Part shown: positions 13,996 to 21,650 of the stretch, in pieces
How positions within the stretch are numbered: the first letter of the stretch is position 1
Layout of the letters: each line of letters starts with the position of its first letter
Assembly: GCA_045594025.1 (NCBI GenBank)
Contig: JAZNXS010000024.1
Coordinates: 1-28,251, forward strand
Source of the DNA: Scatosoma sp045594025
GTDB taxonomy: Bacteria; Bacillota; Clostridia; Christensenellales; Borkfalkiaceae
DNA: 28,251 nt
Reading direction: 5' to 3'
Position numbers and translations under genes: made by a program
The notes under the pieces: generated by a model
The model's database searches: none
Told to the model about the DNA's origin: nothing
The model's input: the letters and a program-made list of their open reading frames with translations, nothing else

Positions 13996-14700
13996 ATGAA
14001 TTACGTTACAGAAAAAAACAACAAGGTCTACATTATGGGAGAAATCGTCAGCGACGCCGTATTCTCTCACGAGGTGTATAGCGAGGGCTTTTACGAGTTT
14101 TTCGTTAAGGTTATGCGTCTTTCGGGGCAAGCCGATATCCTCCCCATCACCGTTTCCGAACGGTTGATACAGGGTGCGATGCTGGAAAAGGGCAAGCTCA
14201 TTTGCGCCGTTGGACAATTCCGCAGCTATAACAAGCTGGAAAACGGGAAATCTCGTTTGATGTTGACGGTCTTCATCCGCGAATTACTCCCTGAACTACC
14301 CGACAAAAACCCGAACAGCATTCTGCTTAGCGGCTACATTTGCAAACCGCCCATCTACCGCACTACTCCTTTTAATCGCGAAATTGCGGACGTGTTGGTC
14401 GCGGTCAATCGCGCGTATAATAAATCGGATTACATCCCTTGCATCGCTTGGGGTAGAAACGCAAGGTTTGTGAAAAATTTAAACGTTGGCGACAGAATTG
14501 CAATCTCAGGTAGAATCCAAAGCCGTGAATACCAGAAAAAACTTTCCGAAACGGAGGTACGGACAATGACTGCTTACGAAGTCTCCGTCTCTAAATTAGC
14601 GGCGTTTGACTCTGCAGAAGATTTTGACATCGACAGCGAATTTGATTTGTATTCCTTACAAGAAAAGACGGACGCTTTGGCGGCAAATGCGGATTATTAA
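13996..14700 (+). CDS. Tandem OB-fold single-stranded DNA-binding-like protein
   Basis: ATG 13996 is chosen for its CGGAGG ribosome site; the frame from 13966 lacks one. The 234-aa protein appears to hold two consecutive OB folds, about residues 5-105 and 108-205. The second has the SSB-like pattern N-S-I-L-L-S-G-Y-I, a mid-strand IPCIAWGRNARF and a final GDRIAISGRIQSREY. Single-stranded DNA-binding proteins of this double-domain form occur in Clostridia. The acidic tail (SAEDFDIDSEFDLYS) lacks the usual DDDIPF end, so partner binding through a classic SSB tail is doubtful. A terminator follows at 14708-14732. Confidence 0.78.
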   Translation: MNYVTEKNNKVYIMGEIVSDAVFSHEVYSEGFYEFFVKVMRLSGQADILPITVSERLIQGAMLEKGKLICAVGQFRSYNKLENGKSRLMLTVFIRELLPELPDKNPNSILLSGYICKPPIYRTTPFNREIADVLVAVNRAYNKSDYIPCIAWGRNARFVKNLNVGDRIAISGRIQSREYQKKLSETEVRTMTAYEVSVSKLAAFDSAEDFDIDSEFDLYSLQEKTDALAANADY

Positions 14701-14707
14701 GAGGAGG

Positions 14708-14732
14708 GGGCGGCTCTAAACCGCCCTTTTTT
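14708..14732 (+). terminator. Intrinsic terminator
   Basis: GGGCGG (14708-14713) and CCGCCC (14721-14726) with a 7-nt loop are followed by six T residues. It ends the OB-fold gene just before the next promoter. Confidence 0.88.
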
Positions 14733-14737
14733 CACGC

Positions 14738-14766
14738 TTGACAAAACTTTCTTTTTTTAGTATGAT
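14738..14766 (+). promoter_or_regulatory. Sigma-A promoter of the Cas4-like nuclease
   Basis: TTGACA (14738-14743), 17-bp spacer, TATGAT (14761-14766). The leader before ATG 14851 can form a stem AAGCGAA/TTCGCTT at about 14788-14822. Confidence 0.85.
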
Positions 14767-14850
14767 ACTGTTACGTTGGTAAAGATAAAGCGAACTCGAT
14801 TTGAAATAGCGATTTTCGCTTCCTGCTTCGTTGAACTTAAGAGGTGAATT

Positions 14851-15567
14851 ATGCCGATTTCAAAAACGGATTTCGTACGTGGATTACAATGTGAAAAAAT
14901 GCTGTGGCTGGACGCACATATGCCGGAAGAAAAGATTATTCCGCCCGAGGTGCAAGCTCGCCTGGACGCAGGAAATGAATTTGGCGACGTCGCCATGGGA
15001 ATTTTCGGCGACTTTGTGGAAACCACCACGTTCCGCGAAGACGGACGGCTGTATTTTGCTGCCATGATCGAGAAAACAAAACAGCTTTTGGATTGCGGCA
15101 CGGAAGTCATTTGTGAAGCCTCTTTTACGTGGTATGGAAATTTCTGCGCCGCCGATATTTTACGGAAAGAGGGGGACGGCTACGTTTTATACGAAGTGAA
15201 AAATGCATACAACGTCCGACAGGAATTTATCACCGACCTCGGATTTCAGCGGCTATTGCTTCGAAAATGCGGCGTTAGCGTCCGCGCCTGCAAGCTGATT
15301 TTGCGGGGGGACACTCCGCAAGAACCGTCATCTTACACAGACGAACCTTTTGACGGGGAAAGCTTTTTGGAACACGAGGGTTTTTCCTATCGCATCGTAG
15401 ACGTTACACGGGGTGCGAGGCTTGCCGAGCGCGTTGCCGCCGATCGAATTTTTGAACTCGGTAAATTAAAACGCAAGGATGCGTCCATGCCGAATATCGA
15501 GGTCGGGAATCATTGCGACACCCCTTATCGCTGTTGGTATTACGATTTCTGCCATAAACATGATTAA
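14851..15567 (+). CDS. Stand-alone Cas4/RecB-like PD-(D/E)XK nuclease with four-cysteine Fe-S motif
   Basis: The 238-aa protein has a nuclease core: Glu89 in CEASF, Asp102 in CAADIL, the pair Glu115-x-Lys117 in YEVKNAY, and a following Q in GFQR (Gln133). Cys14 near the N-terminus (GLQCEKMLWL) and three C-terminal cysteines, 222, 228 and 234 in HC-x5-C-x5-C, form the four-ligand pattern of the iron-sulphur cluster in Cas4 and AddB-type nucleases. The sequence resembles the N-terminal half of DUF2779 proteins but lacks their C-terminal RNase H-like half. No cas genes or CRISPR repeats are nearby. ATG 14851 follows GAGGTG. The substrate is unknown; DNA end processing or defence is inferred. Confidence 0.8.
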   Translation: MPISKTDFVRGLQCEKMLWLDAHMPEEKIIPPEVQARLDAGNEFGDVAMGIFGDFVETTTFREDGRLYFAAMIEKTKQLLDCGTEVICEASFTWYGNFCAADILRKEGDGYVLYEVKNAYNVRQEFITDLGFQRLLLRKCGVSVRACKLILRGDTPQEPSSYTDEPFDGESFLEHEGFSYRIVDVTRGARLAERVAADRIFELGKLKRKDASMPNIEVGNHCDTPYRCWYYDFCHKHD

Positions 15568-15574
15568 CCCCTTT

Positions 15575-15613
15575 GCGGAGTTTTGCTTATTCTATGCAAA
15601 GCTCCGCTTTTTT
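15575..15613 (+). terminator. Intrinsic terminator
   Basis: GCGGAG-T-TTTGC pairs with GCAAA-G-CTCCGC (15575 to 15607) and is followed by six T residues. It ends the nuclease transcript. Confidence 0.88.
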
Positions 15614-15643
15614 GTTCTATTTTATACACTTTGTTCATACAAT
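15614..15643 (+). promoter_or_regulatory. Sigma-E-like sporulation promoter of spoIVFA-spoIVFB
   Basis: CATACAAT (15636-15643) is an exact match to the mother-cell sigma-E -10 element. Fourteen bp upstream is GTTCTATT (15614-15621), matching 6 of 8 bases of the -35 consensus GKCATATT. There is no sigma-A -35 at 17 bp. In Bacillus subtilis the spoIVF operon is transcribed by sigma-E, which agrees with this assignment. Confidence 0.6.
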
Positions 15644-15682
15644 AAAACAGAGCCAAAAAAGCAATGACAAGGAGATTTTTGT

Positions 15683-16651
15683 ATGCACGAAGAAATCGAA
15701 TACGCAGAAATGTTGGAAATACCCGTCTCCACGGTCAACGTAGTACGAAAAAACCAACGCCGCAGAAAACAAAAAGCGTTAGAAGAGCTTTCTCAAGAGC
15801 AACCTACGCCCACCCACATCGTTAACGCGCCTTTAAAGGATTCCGTGATCGCGCAGGTAAATGACCGATTGAATGACGAGCCGTCGCAGGAAGCGGAACA
15901 ACTTTCCATGGAATCAGCAACCCAAAGCGAAGAACCGTTAGAAGGGCGCTTGGATTTCGATCCCATTCCGGATAGAATCGATACCGTTCGTCTCTATTCC
16001 ACTGAGGAGGGAGACGGATTGTTTAATCGCCGTTTATACCCACAAGATTATCCATTAAACGATACAAACGATGGGGGCATGTACGCGATGAATAAGCAAA
16101 GCCGCTATGCGAAGGGGCTTAAAATAACACTCGGCGTCGAGTTCGCTGCCGCGTGCGCTTTGTGCGGCGCAATCTTTTTAACCAACGTGTTTGTCCCCGG
16201 CAGCGCAATTAATACGTTTTTTCGTTCGATGACGTCAACGACGACAGCCGTCGCTGTGGACACACGCACGTATGCCGATTTTACACTTTCCCCTGTGGTT
16301 AGCGAACTTTCAGAGGCGGAACTCTCTCTTTCTCCTGCAGGTATCCTTTCTTTCACCGCGGCAAGCTGTGTTTACCCTGCGGCAAACGGCACCGTTTCGG
16401 AAATTACGCAAACAGAAAACGGCTGTTATACCGTTAAACTGGCACACTCGGACTCCTTTACGGGTGTAATTAGCGGTTTGGACTACGTTTATTATGCGGT
16501 GGGCGAAGAGGTAAAAGCGAACGTACCCGTCGGGTATACGAACGGAGAAGAAGAGGTACAGGTCACCATGTATTCCTCTGGAACTTTGCTCAACTGTTAC
16601 GAGCTAACGGAAGAAAACTGCCTTGCTTGGATTGAAACCTCCGTTGAATAA
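15683..16651 (+). CDS. spoIVFA: SpoIVFA-like regulator with degenerate M23 domain
   Basis: SpoIVFA anchors and holds in check the SpoIVFB protease in the outer forespore membrane. The 322-aa protein has a long acidic, presumably mother-cell-side N-terminus (about 1-140), one membrane helix (about 148-170), and a C-terminal LytM/M23-like beta domain. The latter is recognised from PAANGTVSEI, KLAHSDSFTGVISGL, a GEEVKANVPVGY turn and a terminal strand (about 230-310). The zinc ligands HxxxD and HxH of active M23 enzymes are not complete, so it should be catalytically dead, as SpoIVFA is. ATG 15683 follows AAGGAG. The assignment rests mainly on the following SpoIVFB gene and the domain order. Confidence 0.75.
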   Translation: MHEEIEYAEMLEIPVSTVNVVRKNQRRRKQKALEELSQEQPTPTHIVNAPLKDSVIAQVNDRLNDEPSQEAEQLSMESATQSEEPLEGRLDFDPIPDRIDTVRLYSTEEGDGLFNRRLYPQDYPLNDTNDGGMYAMNKQSRYAKGLKITLGVEFAAACALCGAIFLTNVFVPGSAINTFFRSMTSTTTAVAVDTRTYADFTLSPVVSELSEAELSLSPAGILSFTAASCVYPAANGTVSEITQTENGCYTVKLAHSDSFTGVISGLDYVYYAVGEEVKANVPVGYTNGEEEVQVTMYSSGTLLNCYELTEENCLAWIETSVE

Positions 16652-16674
16652 CATGTCCTCCAAGAAATATGTAC

Positions 16675-16704
16675 AGCGGCAGTCGAAAGACTGCCGCTTT
16701 ATTC
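16675..16704 (+). terminator. Hairpin between spoIVFA and spoIVFB (terminator or attenuator)
   Basis: A 10-bp perfect stem, AGCGGCAGTC (16675-16684) and GACTGCCGCT (16689-16698), with a GAAA loop is followed by TTATTCC. The short U-rich tail suggests partial termination between the two genes. Confidence 0.65.
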
Positions 16705-16724
16705 CACAGAAAAATAAGGCGTCT

Positions 16725-17606
16725 TTGTTTAAAATCCACCCTCTTTTTTTTCTTGTGGGGATTTGGTACGCTTGTACGGGGGAACTCTTCCTTTTTCTCC
16801 TCAGCGCGCTTGTTGCCATTCAGCACGAATGCGCCCACGCTTTTGCCGCCGCCAAGCTCGGATATCGGTTAAATAAAATCGTTTTAATGCCCTTTGGCGC
16901 AATTATCGACGGGGATTTGAGGGGGATTGGCGTAAAGGAGGAAATCTACGTTGCCGTATGGGGGCCGCTTTGTAACCTGTTCACCGCCGTGTTTTTTGTT
17001 GCCGTTTGGTGGTTCGAGCCTACCATGTATGCGTTCACCGATACAGCCTGCTATTCCTCGCTTGTGATTGCGCTGGTAAATTTACTTCCTGCTTACCCTT
17101 TAGATGGAGGCAGAATATTGCGTTGCATATTGGTGGATACCTTTTTACGAAAGCATCCGGACGAGGGGATAGCGGAAAGAAAAGCGGAGAAAATTTGCCG
17201 CCTTCTTACCTTGCTTTTTTCATTCGGCTTTCTTTCCCTTTTTATAGTATCTTGCACAAAAACAGTCAACGTTAGTCTACTGCTCTTTGCTTTGTTTTTG
17301 GCTGTTGGGGCGTTTGGAAACCGCGAGAAAAACGCGGTCTATGGGAAAATGGACTTTTTCCGAAAAGACGCATTGAAACGGGGCGCGGAAATCCGCCACG
17401 TTGCGGTGTTGGAAAGTTGCACGGTCAAACAAGCGTTGCGTTTTCTATCCAAAGACGCCTATCTGCTTTTGGAAGTATACAACGAGCAGGAAAATTATCT
17501 GTTCTGTTTATCGCAGAACGATTTTGCGGTTTTGTTTGCAAATTCCTCTTCTCCCCATGAAACTTTGGGCGCTCTATATCAAAAAAACTCTAAAAAAACG
17601 GCGTAA
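16725..17606 (+). CDS. spoIVFB: SpoIVFB-type site-2 intramembrane metalloprotease
   Basis: An M50 family membrane protease that cleaves pro-sigma-K late in sporulation. The zinc site is HECAH (34-38), and the second motif has Asn119 and Asp127 in the LLPAYPLDGGR segment. Several hydrophobic helices surround them, and the C-terminal part (about 220-290) resembles a single CBS-like domain, as in SpoIVFB. The start is taken as TTG 16725, preceded by AAGG and giving the family-like beginning M-F-K-I-H-P-L. Earlier starts at 16623 or 16653 would translate through the hairpin at 16675-16698 and lack a good ribosome site. The sporulation role is inferred from family and neighbour. Confidence 0.85.
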   Translation: MFKIHPLFFLVGIWYACTGELFLFLLSALVAIQHECAHAFAAAKLGYRLNKIVLMPFGAIIDGDLRGIGVKEEIYVAVWGPLCNLFTAVFFVAVWWFEPTMYAFTDTACYSSLVIALVNLLPAYPLDGGRILRCILVDTFLRKHPDEGIAERKAEKICRLLTLLFSFGFLSLFIVSCTKTVNVSLLLFALFLAVGAFGNREKNAVYGKMDFFRKDALKRGAEIRHVAVLESCTVKQALRFLSKDAYLLLEVYNEQENYLFCLSQNDFAVLFANSSSPHETLGALYQKNSKKTA

Positions 17607-17621
17607 TATTTTTAAAACCTC

Positions 17622-17650
17622 TTGCAAAGCCCTTCTCAATGTGTTATACT
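17622..17650 (+). promoter_or_regulatory. Sigma-A promoter of the RNase E/G gene
   Basis: TTGCAA (17622-17627), 17-bp spacer, TATACT (17645-17650), 90 bp before the start codon. Confidence 0.65.
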
Positions 17651-17655
17651 ATACC

Positions 17656-17719
17656 TTGCGCGGCCAAATCGGGATTATTCCCGAAAAGGTAAATTACAGG
17701 CACGTCGTAAATGGCGCAA
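17656..17719 (+). promoter_or_regulatory. Structured leader of the RNase E/G gene
   Basis: Outer arms TTGCGC (17656-17661) and GCGCAA (17714-17719) can enclose a hairpin TCGGGA-TTAT-TCCCGA (17669-17684). The structure fills almost the whole leader between the promoter and the ribosome site GGAG (17727-17730). RNase E in Escherichia coli represses itself through leader hairpins; a similar loop here is only an inference. Confidence 0.4.
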
Positions 17720-17740
17720 TAAAACTGGAGCTTCCATTAC

Positions 17741-19258
17741 ATGTATCAAGGAACGAAAAAAGAATGGTTTTTGGACCGCTATTGCGGTTATCAATTCGCC
17801 GCGCTGTTAGAAGACGGAGCCCTCACTGAATTTGCCTGTGAGAAAGAACCGAGGAACGAATGCGTAGGGAATATCTACAAGGGCGTTGTAACCAACGTCG
17901 TCCCTAGCTTAAACGCCGCCTTCATTAACTGCGGATTATCGAAAAATTGCTACCTCTCCATGGAGGAATCCTATACCGATTACGCGAAATATGACGGTAC
18001 CATGGCTGAGTTGAACGAGAAAAAGCCCGTTTTGAAAGAGGGGGATGAGGTCATTGTTCAAATGACGCAACCCTCCCGAGGAAATAAGGGCGCGAAAGTG
18101 ACGATGAATCTTTCGTTTGTGGGTAAACGCATTATTTACCTCCCCACCACCTCCTTTTTGGGTATTTCCAGAAAGATTACCAACGAAGAACAACGCACGG
18201 CTTTGTTACAAACAGCCGAAACTATGCGGGAATCGGAAAACGAGGGCTTTATTATTCGTACACAGGCTCCGTTCGCTACACAAAAACAGCTGGAAACCGA
18301 GGCGAAGTATTTGAAAAAACTTTACGCAGAAGTTGCGCAAGCGGCGCAAAGCGCTTCGGTTGGCGCGATTTTATATGAGGACGAAGATTTGCCCGTTCGC
18401 GTCATTCGAGATAGCTTCGGTGAAAGCATTTCCACGTTACACGTTGGCGACGAAGCGCTTTATCAAAGGCTGTTGTATTTAATCCGCTTACAAGGGGATA
18501 TTCCCGAAAATAAACTCATCAAGTATAACGGCGAACGTTCCATGCTGAAAGAATACGGTATTACACCTATGCTTTACGACGCCGCACGTCCTACTGTTCC
18601 TTTGAAAAACGGCGGCTCGCTGGTGATTGAACACACGGAAGCCATGACGGTGATCGACGTCAATACGGGAAGTTTCGTTGGTAAAAATAATCTGGAAGAA
18701 ACGATGTTCGCGATGAATCTTGCCGCGGCGCAGGAAATCGCTAAACAAGTGCGTCTGCGTAATATCGGCGGTATTATCGTCGTCGACTTCATCGACATGG
18801 CGGAGGAAGAACACCGCGTTGCCGTAACGGAAGAATTGAAAAAATGTTTGGCTTTGGATAATACAAAGTGCAACGTTTTACCGATGAGCGAATTGTGTAT
18901 TACACAGTTTACACGCAAACGGATCGGACAAGACGTTCTTTCTTATCTGGTAAAACCCTGCGCGCACTGTAGCGGCATGGGTCACGTGCACGATGACCTT
19001 TTCGTAATGACGAAAATTCGTTCTACTTTGCTGGATTGTTTTGCTGAGGGTTACAAATATGCGGTAGTGGATTTAAACGCCACCATTATGGACATCATTT
19101 TCTCGGAAAACATTTTCTCTATCGAGGCAGACGGCAGGTGGAAAGAAAATAATATTTATTTTATTCCACACAAGACGTATAAAGAAGACTATTTTACCGT
19201 TCGAGGGGAACACGATACTCCCTCAAATCTTCCCACAAAAGCAAAAGCATTGAAATGA
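17741..19258 (+). CDS. rng: Ribonuclease E/G family endoribonuclease
   Basis: An endoribonuclease that trims or degrades single-stranded RNA, including rRNA precursors. The 505-aa length matches RNase G rather than the long RNase E. An S1 RNA-binding domain occupies about residues 35-130. The catalytic Asp306 (VIDVNTGSF) and Asp349 (IVVDFIDM) bind Mg, and the zinc-link cysteines are Cys407 and Cys410 in CAHC, which join the dimer. These positions are offset by three from the E. coli RNase E residues, so the core is intact. ATG 17741 follows GGAG at a slightly long distance. The gene lies downstream of spoIVFB but has its own promoter and terminator. Confidence 0.93.
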   Translation: MYQGTKKEWFLDRYCGYQFAALLEDGALTEFACEKEPRNECVGNIYKGVVTNVVPSLNAAFINCGLSKNCYLSMEESYTDYAKYDGTMAELNEKKPVLKEGDEVIVQMTQPSRGNKGAKVTMNLSFVGKRIIYLPTTSFLGISRKITNEEQRTALLQTAETMRESENEGFIIRTQAPFATQKQLETEAKYLKKLYAEVAQAAQSASVGAILYEDEDLPVRVIRDSFGESISTLHVGDEALYQRLLYLIRLQGDIPENKLIKYNGERSMLKEYGITPMLYDAARPTVPLKNGGSLVIEHTEAMTVIDVNTGSFVGKNNLEETMFAMNLAAAQEIAKQVRLRNIGGIIVVDFIDMAEEEHRVAVTEELKKCLALDNTKCNVLPMSELCITQFTRKRIGQDVLSYLVKPCAHCSGMGHVHDDLFVMTKIRSTLLDCFAEGYKYAVVDLNATIMDIIFSENIFSIEADGRWKENNIYFIPHKTYKEDYFTVRGEHDTPSNLPTKAKALK

Positions 19259-19259
19259 T

Positions 19260-19315
19260 TATACCATGTACAAGATGAATATTGAACGCGTATACCATGT
19301 ACGCGTTCATTTTTT
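19260..19315 (+). terminator. Intrinsic terminator containing a repeated 12-mer
   Basis: A 10-bp stem (19283-19292 with 19300-19309) with a 7-nt loop is followed by six T residues. The 12-mer TATACCATGTAC occurs at 19260-19271 and again in the loop and arm at 19291-19302. From 19316 to 19379 nothing further was recognised. Confidence 0.85.
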
Positions 19316-19379
19316 ATGTTTTTCCTGTTTTTTACAATAGATATTTTCCCGTTGTTTCCGTTTCTGCCCACGAAATTGC

Positions 19380-19408
19380 TTTACAGAAAAAAAAGAACAT
19401 GATATAAT
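19380..19408 (+). promoter_or_regulatory. Sigma-A promoter of the Wzz/BY-kinase pair
   Basis: TTTACA (19380-19385), 17-bp spacer, TATAAT (19403-19408). The leader of about 75 nt is AT-rich and contains the self-complementary stretch TGCGCGTGCGCA. Confidence 0.78.
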
Positions 19409-19490
19409 GTTTATGTTATATTATATAAAATTATTATTGCGCGTGCGCATACAAACGATAGAGCAATAAAAACAAACGAAGGAGCTTCTC

Positions 19491-20714
19491 ATGGAAGAAC
19501 AGATCCAAAACACAGAAGGCATTAGTTTAATAGAAATTATCCGCGTGCTTTTCCATAAATTAAAACTCTTAATTGTTGTGGTCCTCGTGGGGGCTGTCGT
19601 TGGCGCAGCCTTTGCTTTTGGCCGCACACACAACGTGGAATATTACGGCACCACTATTGAGTTCTATATCAATCCCGAAAAACCAAAGGATACGAGTTCC
19701 AGCAATGCCGCTGCTAATGCGGTAGGTAGCCAGTACGGCGTATACGGCGCATACGGCAGACACGTTATGGACGCTATCGTTAAGCTGTTGTCTTCGGAAA
19801 GTTTCGCGGAAAAATTAGTGCTGAACGGCGCAAAGCTGCCCGACCGCACAAAATACAACAACATCTCGTCCTCCAACCACAGCGCCGCAACGGATGCTAT
19901 TGTCGCAGCAGATGCATTATGGGCAGCCGCGGAAGAACACGATAAACACAAAGCTGCCGCACAAAACACGTTACAAGAGGCCTGGGAAGCTGCAGATCAA
20001 ATCGGCACTTTCACGGAATACGCTTATAAAAATTTATTAGCAAACCCCGGCGGAATTACGCAAGACGACTTAACTGCATTGCAAAGCGCTTATCAAGCTT
20101 TATTGAGAGTAGAAGACGCGCGCAGATCGGCATTACAAGAAGCGGAAAACGCACAAAAAATCGCAGATGCGGCTACGGAAGTCGTATTGAAGGAATGGAG
20201 AAAAACTCCGCTTTATCAAAAAGAGCTTGCTTTTTATAAAAATTCCGTTTCCTATTCCTACTTGGGCGACGATGAAGATATCGAGGATGCAAATAACCTT
20301 GCACGAAGCTTCCTTTACGTAAAGATCAACGTGTTAAATGAGCAAGAAGCCGCAGAAGAGCTTTTAGACAGAGTGATGAGCGTGGTTCCTCTTTACGTTG
20401 AACAGAACATGATCGTCCCCACCGATTATGAGGGGACAAGCTGTACGCCCATCACACTCACCAACTCCATCGACCAAACCAACAAAAATTACACGAGAAA
20501 CGAAGTGCTTAAGTGGGCGTTCCTTTTGGCAGCCGCATCCGGGGTTATTACTGCGGTAGTCGTCATTATCATTGATCAATCGGATAAGCGCTTGCGCAAC
20601 CACGAAATCATCACAAAGAACTTCAACGTTCCTGTGCTTGGTATCGTTCCTACCATTGAAGAAATGAATGCAACGCTTGAAAATAAGAAAAAGAACGGGG
20701 AGGCGAGAAAATGA
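19491..20714 (+). CDS. Wzz/CpsC-type polysaccharide chain-length regulator and kinase modulator
   Basis: A polysaccharide co-polymerase of the Wzz/CpsC/YveK type, which sets polymer length and activates a partner tyrosine kinase. The 407-aa protein has an N-terminal helix (about 25-44), a long extracytoplasmic part, and a second helix (about 343-363) followed by a cytoplasmic tail with the NFNVPVLGIVPT segment that contacts the kinase. The outside domain is unusually Ala-rich and strongly helical (about 125-230), longer than in usual CpsC proteins (about 230-250 aa), and the proline-rich motif before the second helix is weak. It overlaps the kinase gene by 4 bp. ATG 19491 follows AAGGAG. Confidence 0.88.
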   Translation: MEEQIQNTEGISLIEIIRVLFHKLKLLIVVVLVGAVVGAAFAFGRTHNVEYYGTTIEFYINPEKPKDTSSSNAAANAVGSQYGVYGAYGRHVMDAIVKLLSSESFAEKLVLNGAKLPDRTKYNNISSSNHSAATDAIVAADALWAAAEEHDKHKAAAQNTLQEAWEAADQIGTFTEYAYKNLLANPGGITQDDLTALQSAYQALLRVEDARRSALQEAENAQKIADAATEVVLKEWRKTPLYQKELAFYKNSVSYSYLGDDEDIEDANNLARSFLYVKINVLNEQEAAEELLDRVMSVVPLYVEQNMIVPTDYEGTSCTPITLTNSIDQTNKNYTRNEVLKWAFLLAAASGVITAVVVIIIDQSDKRLRNHEIITKNFNVPVLGIVPTIEEMNATLENKKKNGEARK

Positions 20715-21568
20715 GTCTATTGAGAAAAATCTCCGATCGTTTACACGCAAAACGCGTTGAAAAAGCATCTGAAAAAGCAAAGCACCGTTCTCACAGAACG
20801 GAATATCTGTTAAACGACAACACCCCTTTCGACGTAACGGAAGCTTTTCGTAATTTGAAAGCGGCACTCTCCGTTTCCGTTCCTAAAAAAGACGGCGGCG
20901 TTACTATCATGACAACGTCCGCTTATCCCGAAGACGGAAAAACGACCGTTACGGTTAACCTTGCGTTGATGTTCGCTCTTTCCGACGCAAAAGTTATCCT
21001 GATCGACGCCGACATTCGTAAGGGCAGAGTCGCTAAATATTTCAAATGCCGCACCGTTCCCGGGCTTTCCGATTATTTATCCGGGCAGAATTCGTTGGAT
21101 GAGGTTATTCATCATTCGCACATGAATGAAAACCTTTCATACATCACCTGCGGTACCCACTCTCCGAAGCCTTATGAGCTCCTCGAAAGTGAGGAAATGC
21201 AAAAACTACTGGACGATCTTAAAAAGCGTTACGATTATATCATTATCGATACGCCTCCTATTTTGTTGATTTCCGACGCCTTGGCAATTGCGCCTTTCAC
21301 GGACGGTGTCGCACTAGTTTGTCGCCATCAGGTTTCTTTCGTAAGCGACATCGCAAAAGCGTTGAACACGCTGAAATTCTCTAAAGCAAATGTCCTCGGT
21401 GTTATCGTCAACGATTACAAAGAACCTAAACAGGGTAAATTCTACGGCGGATATAAGAAATATTATTACTACAACTCTTATTCCTACGGCTCTACGAATC
21501 CCGATGAAAAGGATGAAGAGCCCTCCGAACCCAACGACGAAATTTCCGTTGAAGGCTCCAAAGAATAA
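20711..21568 (+). CDS. BY-type tyrosine kinase (CpsD/YwqD-like)
   Basis: A bacterial tyrosine kinase of the P-loop MinD-like fold. In 285 aa it carries Walker A with DGKTT (about residues 76-80), Walker A' ILIDADIRKGR (about 95-105), Walker B IIIDTPP (about 176-182), and a C-terminal cluster of Tyr (YGGYKKYYYYNSYSYG) that is the autophosphorylation site. Walker A reads PEDGKTT rather than the frequent EGKS/T form, but the key Lys and Thr are there. It overlaps the modulator gene by 4 bp and ends at a strong terminator. No glycosyltransferase or polymerase gene follows, so the polysaccharide genes it serves must be elsewhere. Confidence 0.92.
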   Translation: MSLLRKISDRLHAKRVEKASEKAKHRSHRTEYLLNDNTPFDVTEAFRNLKAALSVSVPKKDGGVTIMTTSAYPEDGKTTVTVNLALMFALSDAKVILIDADIRKGRVAKYFKCRTVPGLSDYLSGQNSLDEVIHHSHMNENLSYITCGTHSPKPYELLESEEMQKLLDDLKKRYDYIIIDTPPILLISDALAIAPFTDGVALVCRHQVSFVSDIAKALNTLKFSKANVLGVIVNDYKEPKQGKFYGGYKKYYYYNSYSYGSTNPDEKDEEPSEPNDEISVEGSKE

Positions 21569-21571
21569 ACG

Positions 21572-21602
21572 AAAGGGCAGAAGCTTCTGCCCTTTGCTTT
21601 TT
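21572..21602 (+). terminator. Intrinsic terminator, perfect 24-nt palindrome
   Basis: The sequence 21572-21595 is a perfect palindrome with arms AAAGGGCAGA and TCTGCCCTTT around AGCT, followed by GCTTTTTAT. It ends the Wzz-kinase transcript. Confidence 0.88.
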
Positions 21603-21650
21603 ATGAATATCTTGCGTTTTAAGTTTTTATAAAATGGGTAAAAAATATAT

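Noticed and set aside
14600..14660. Classic SSB C-terminal tail in the OB-fold protein
   Set aside because: The segment is acidic but is not at the C-terminus and lacks the final DIPF-type residues.
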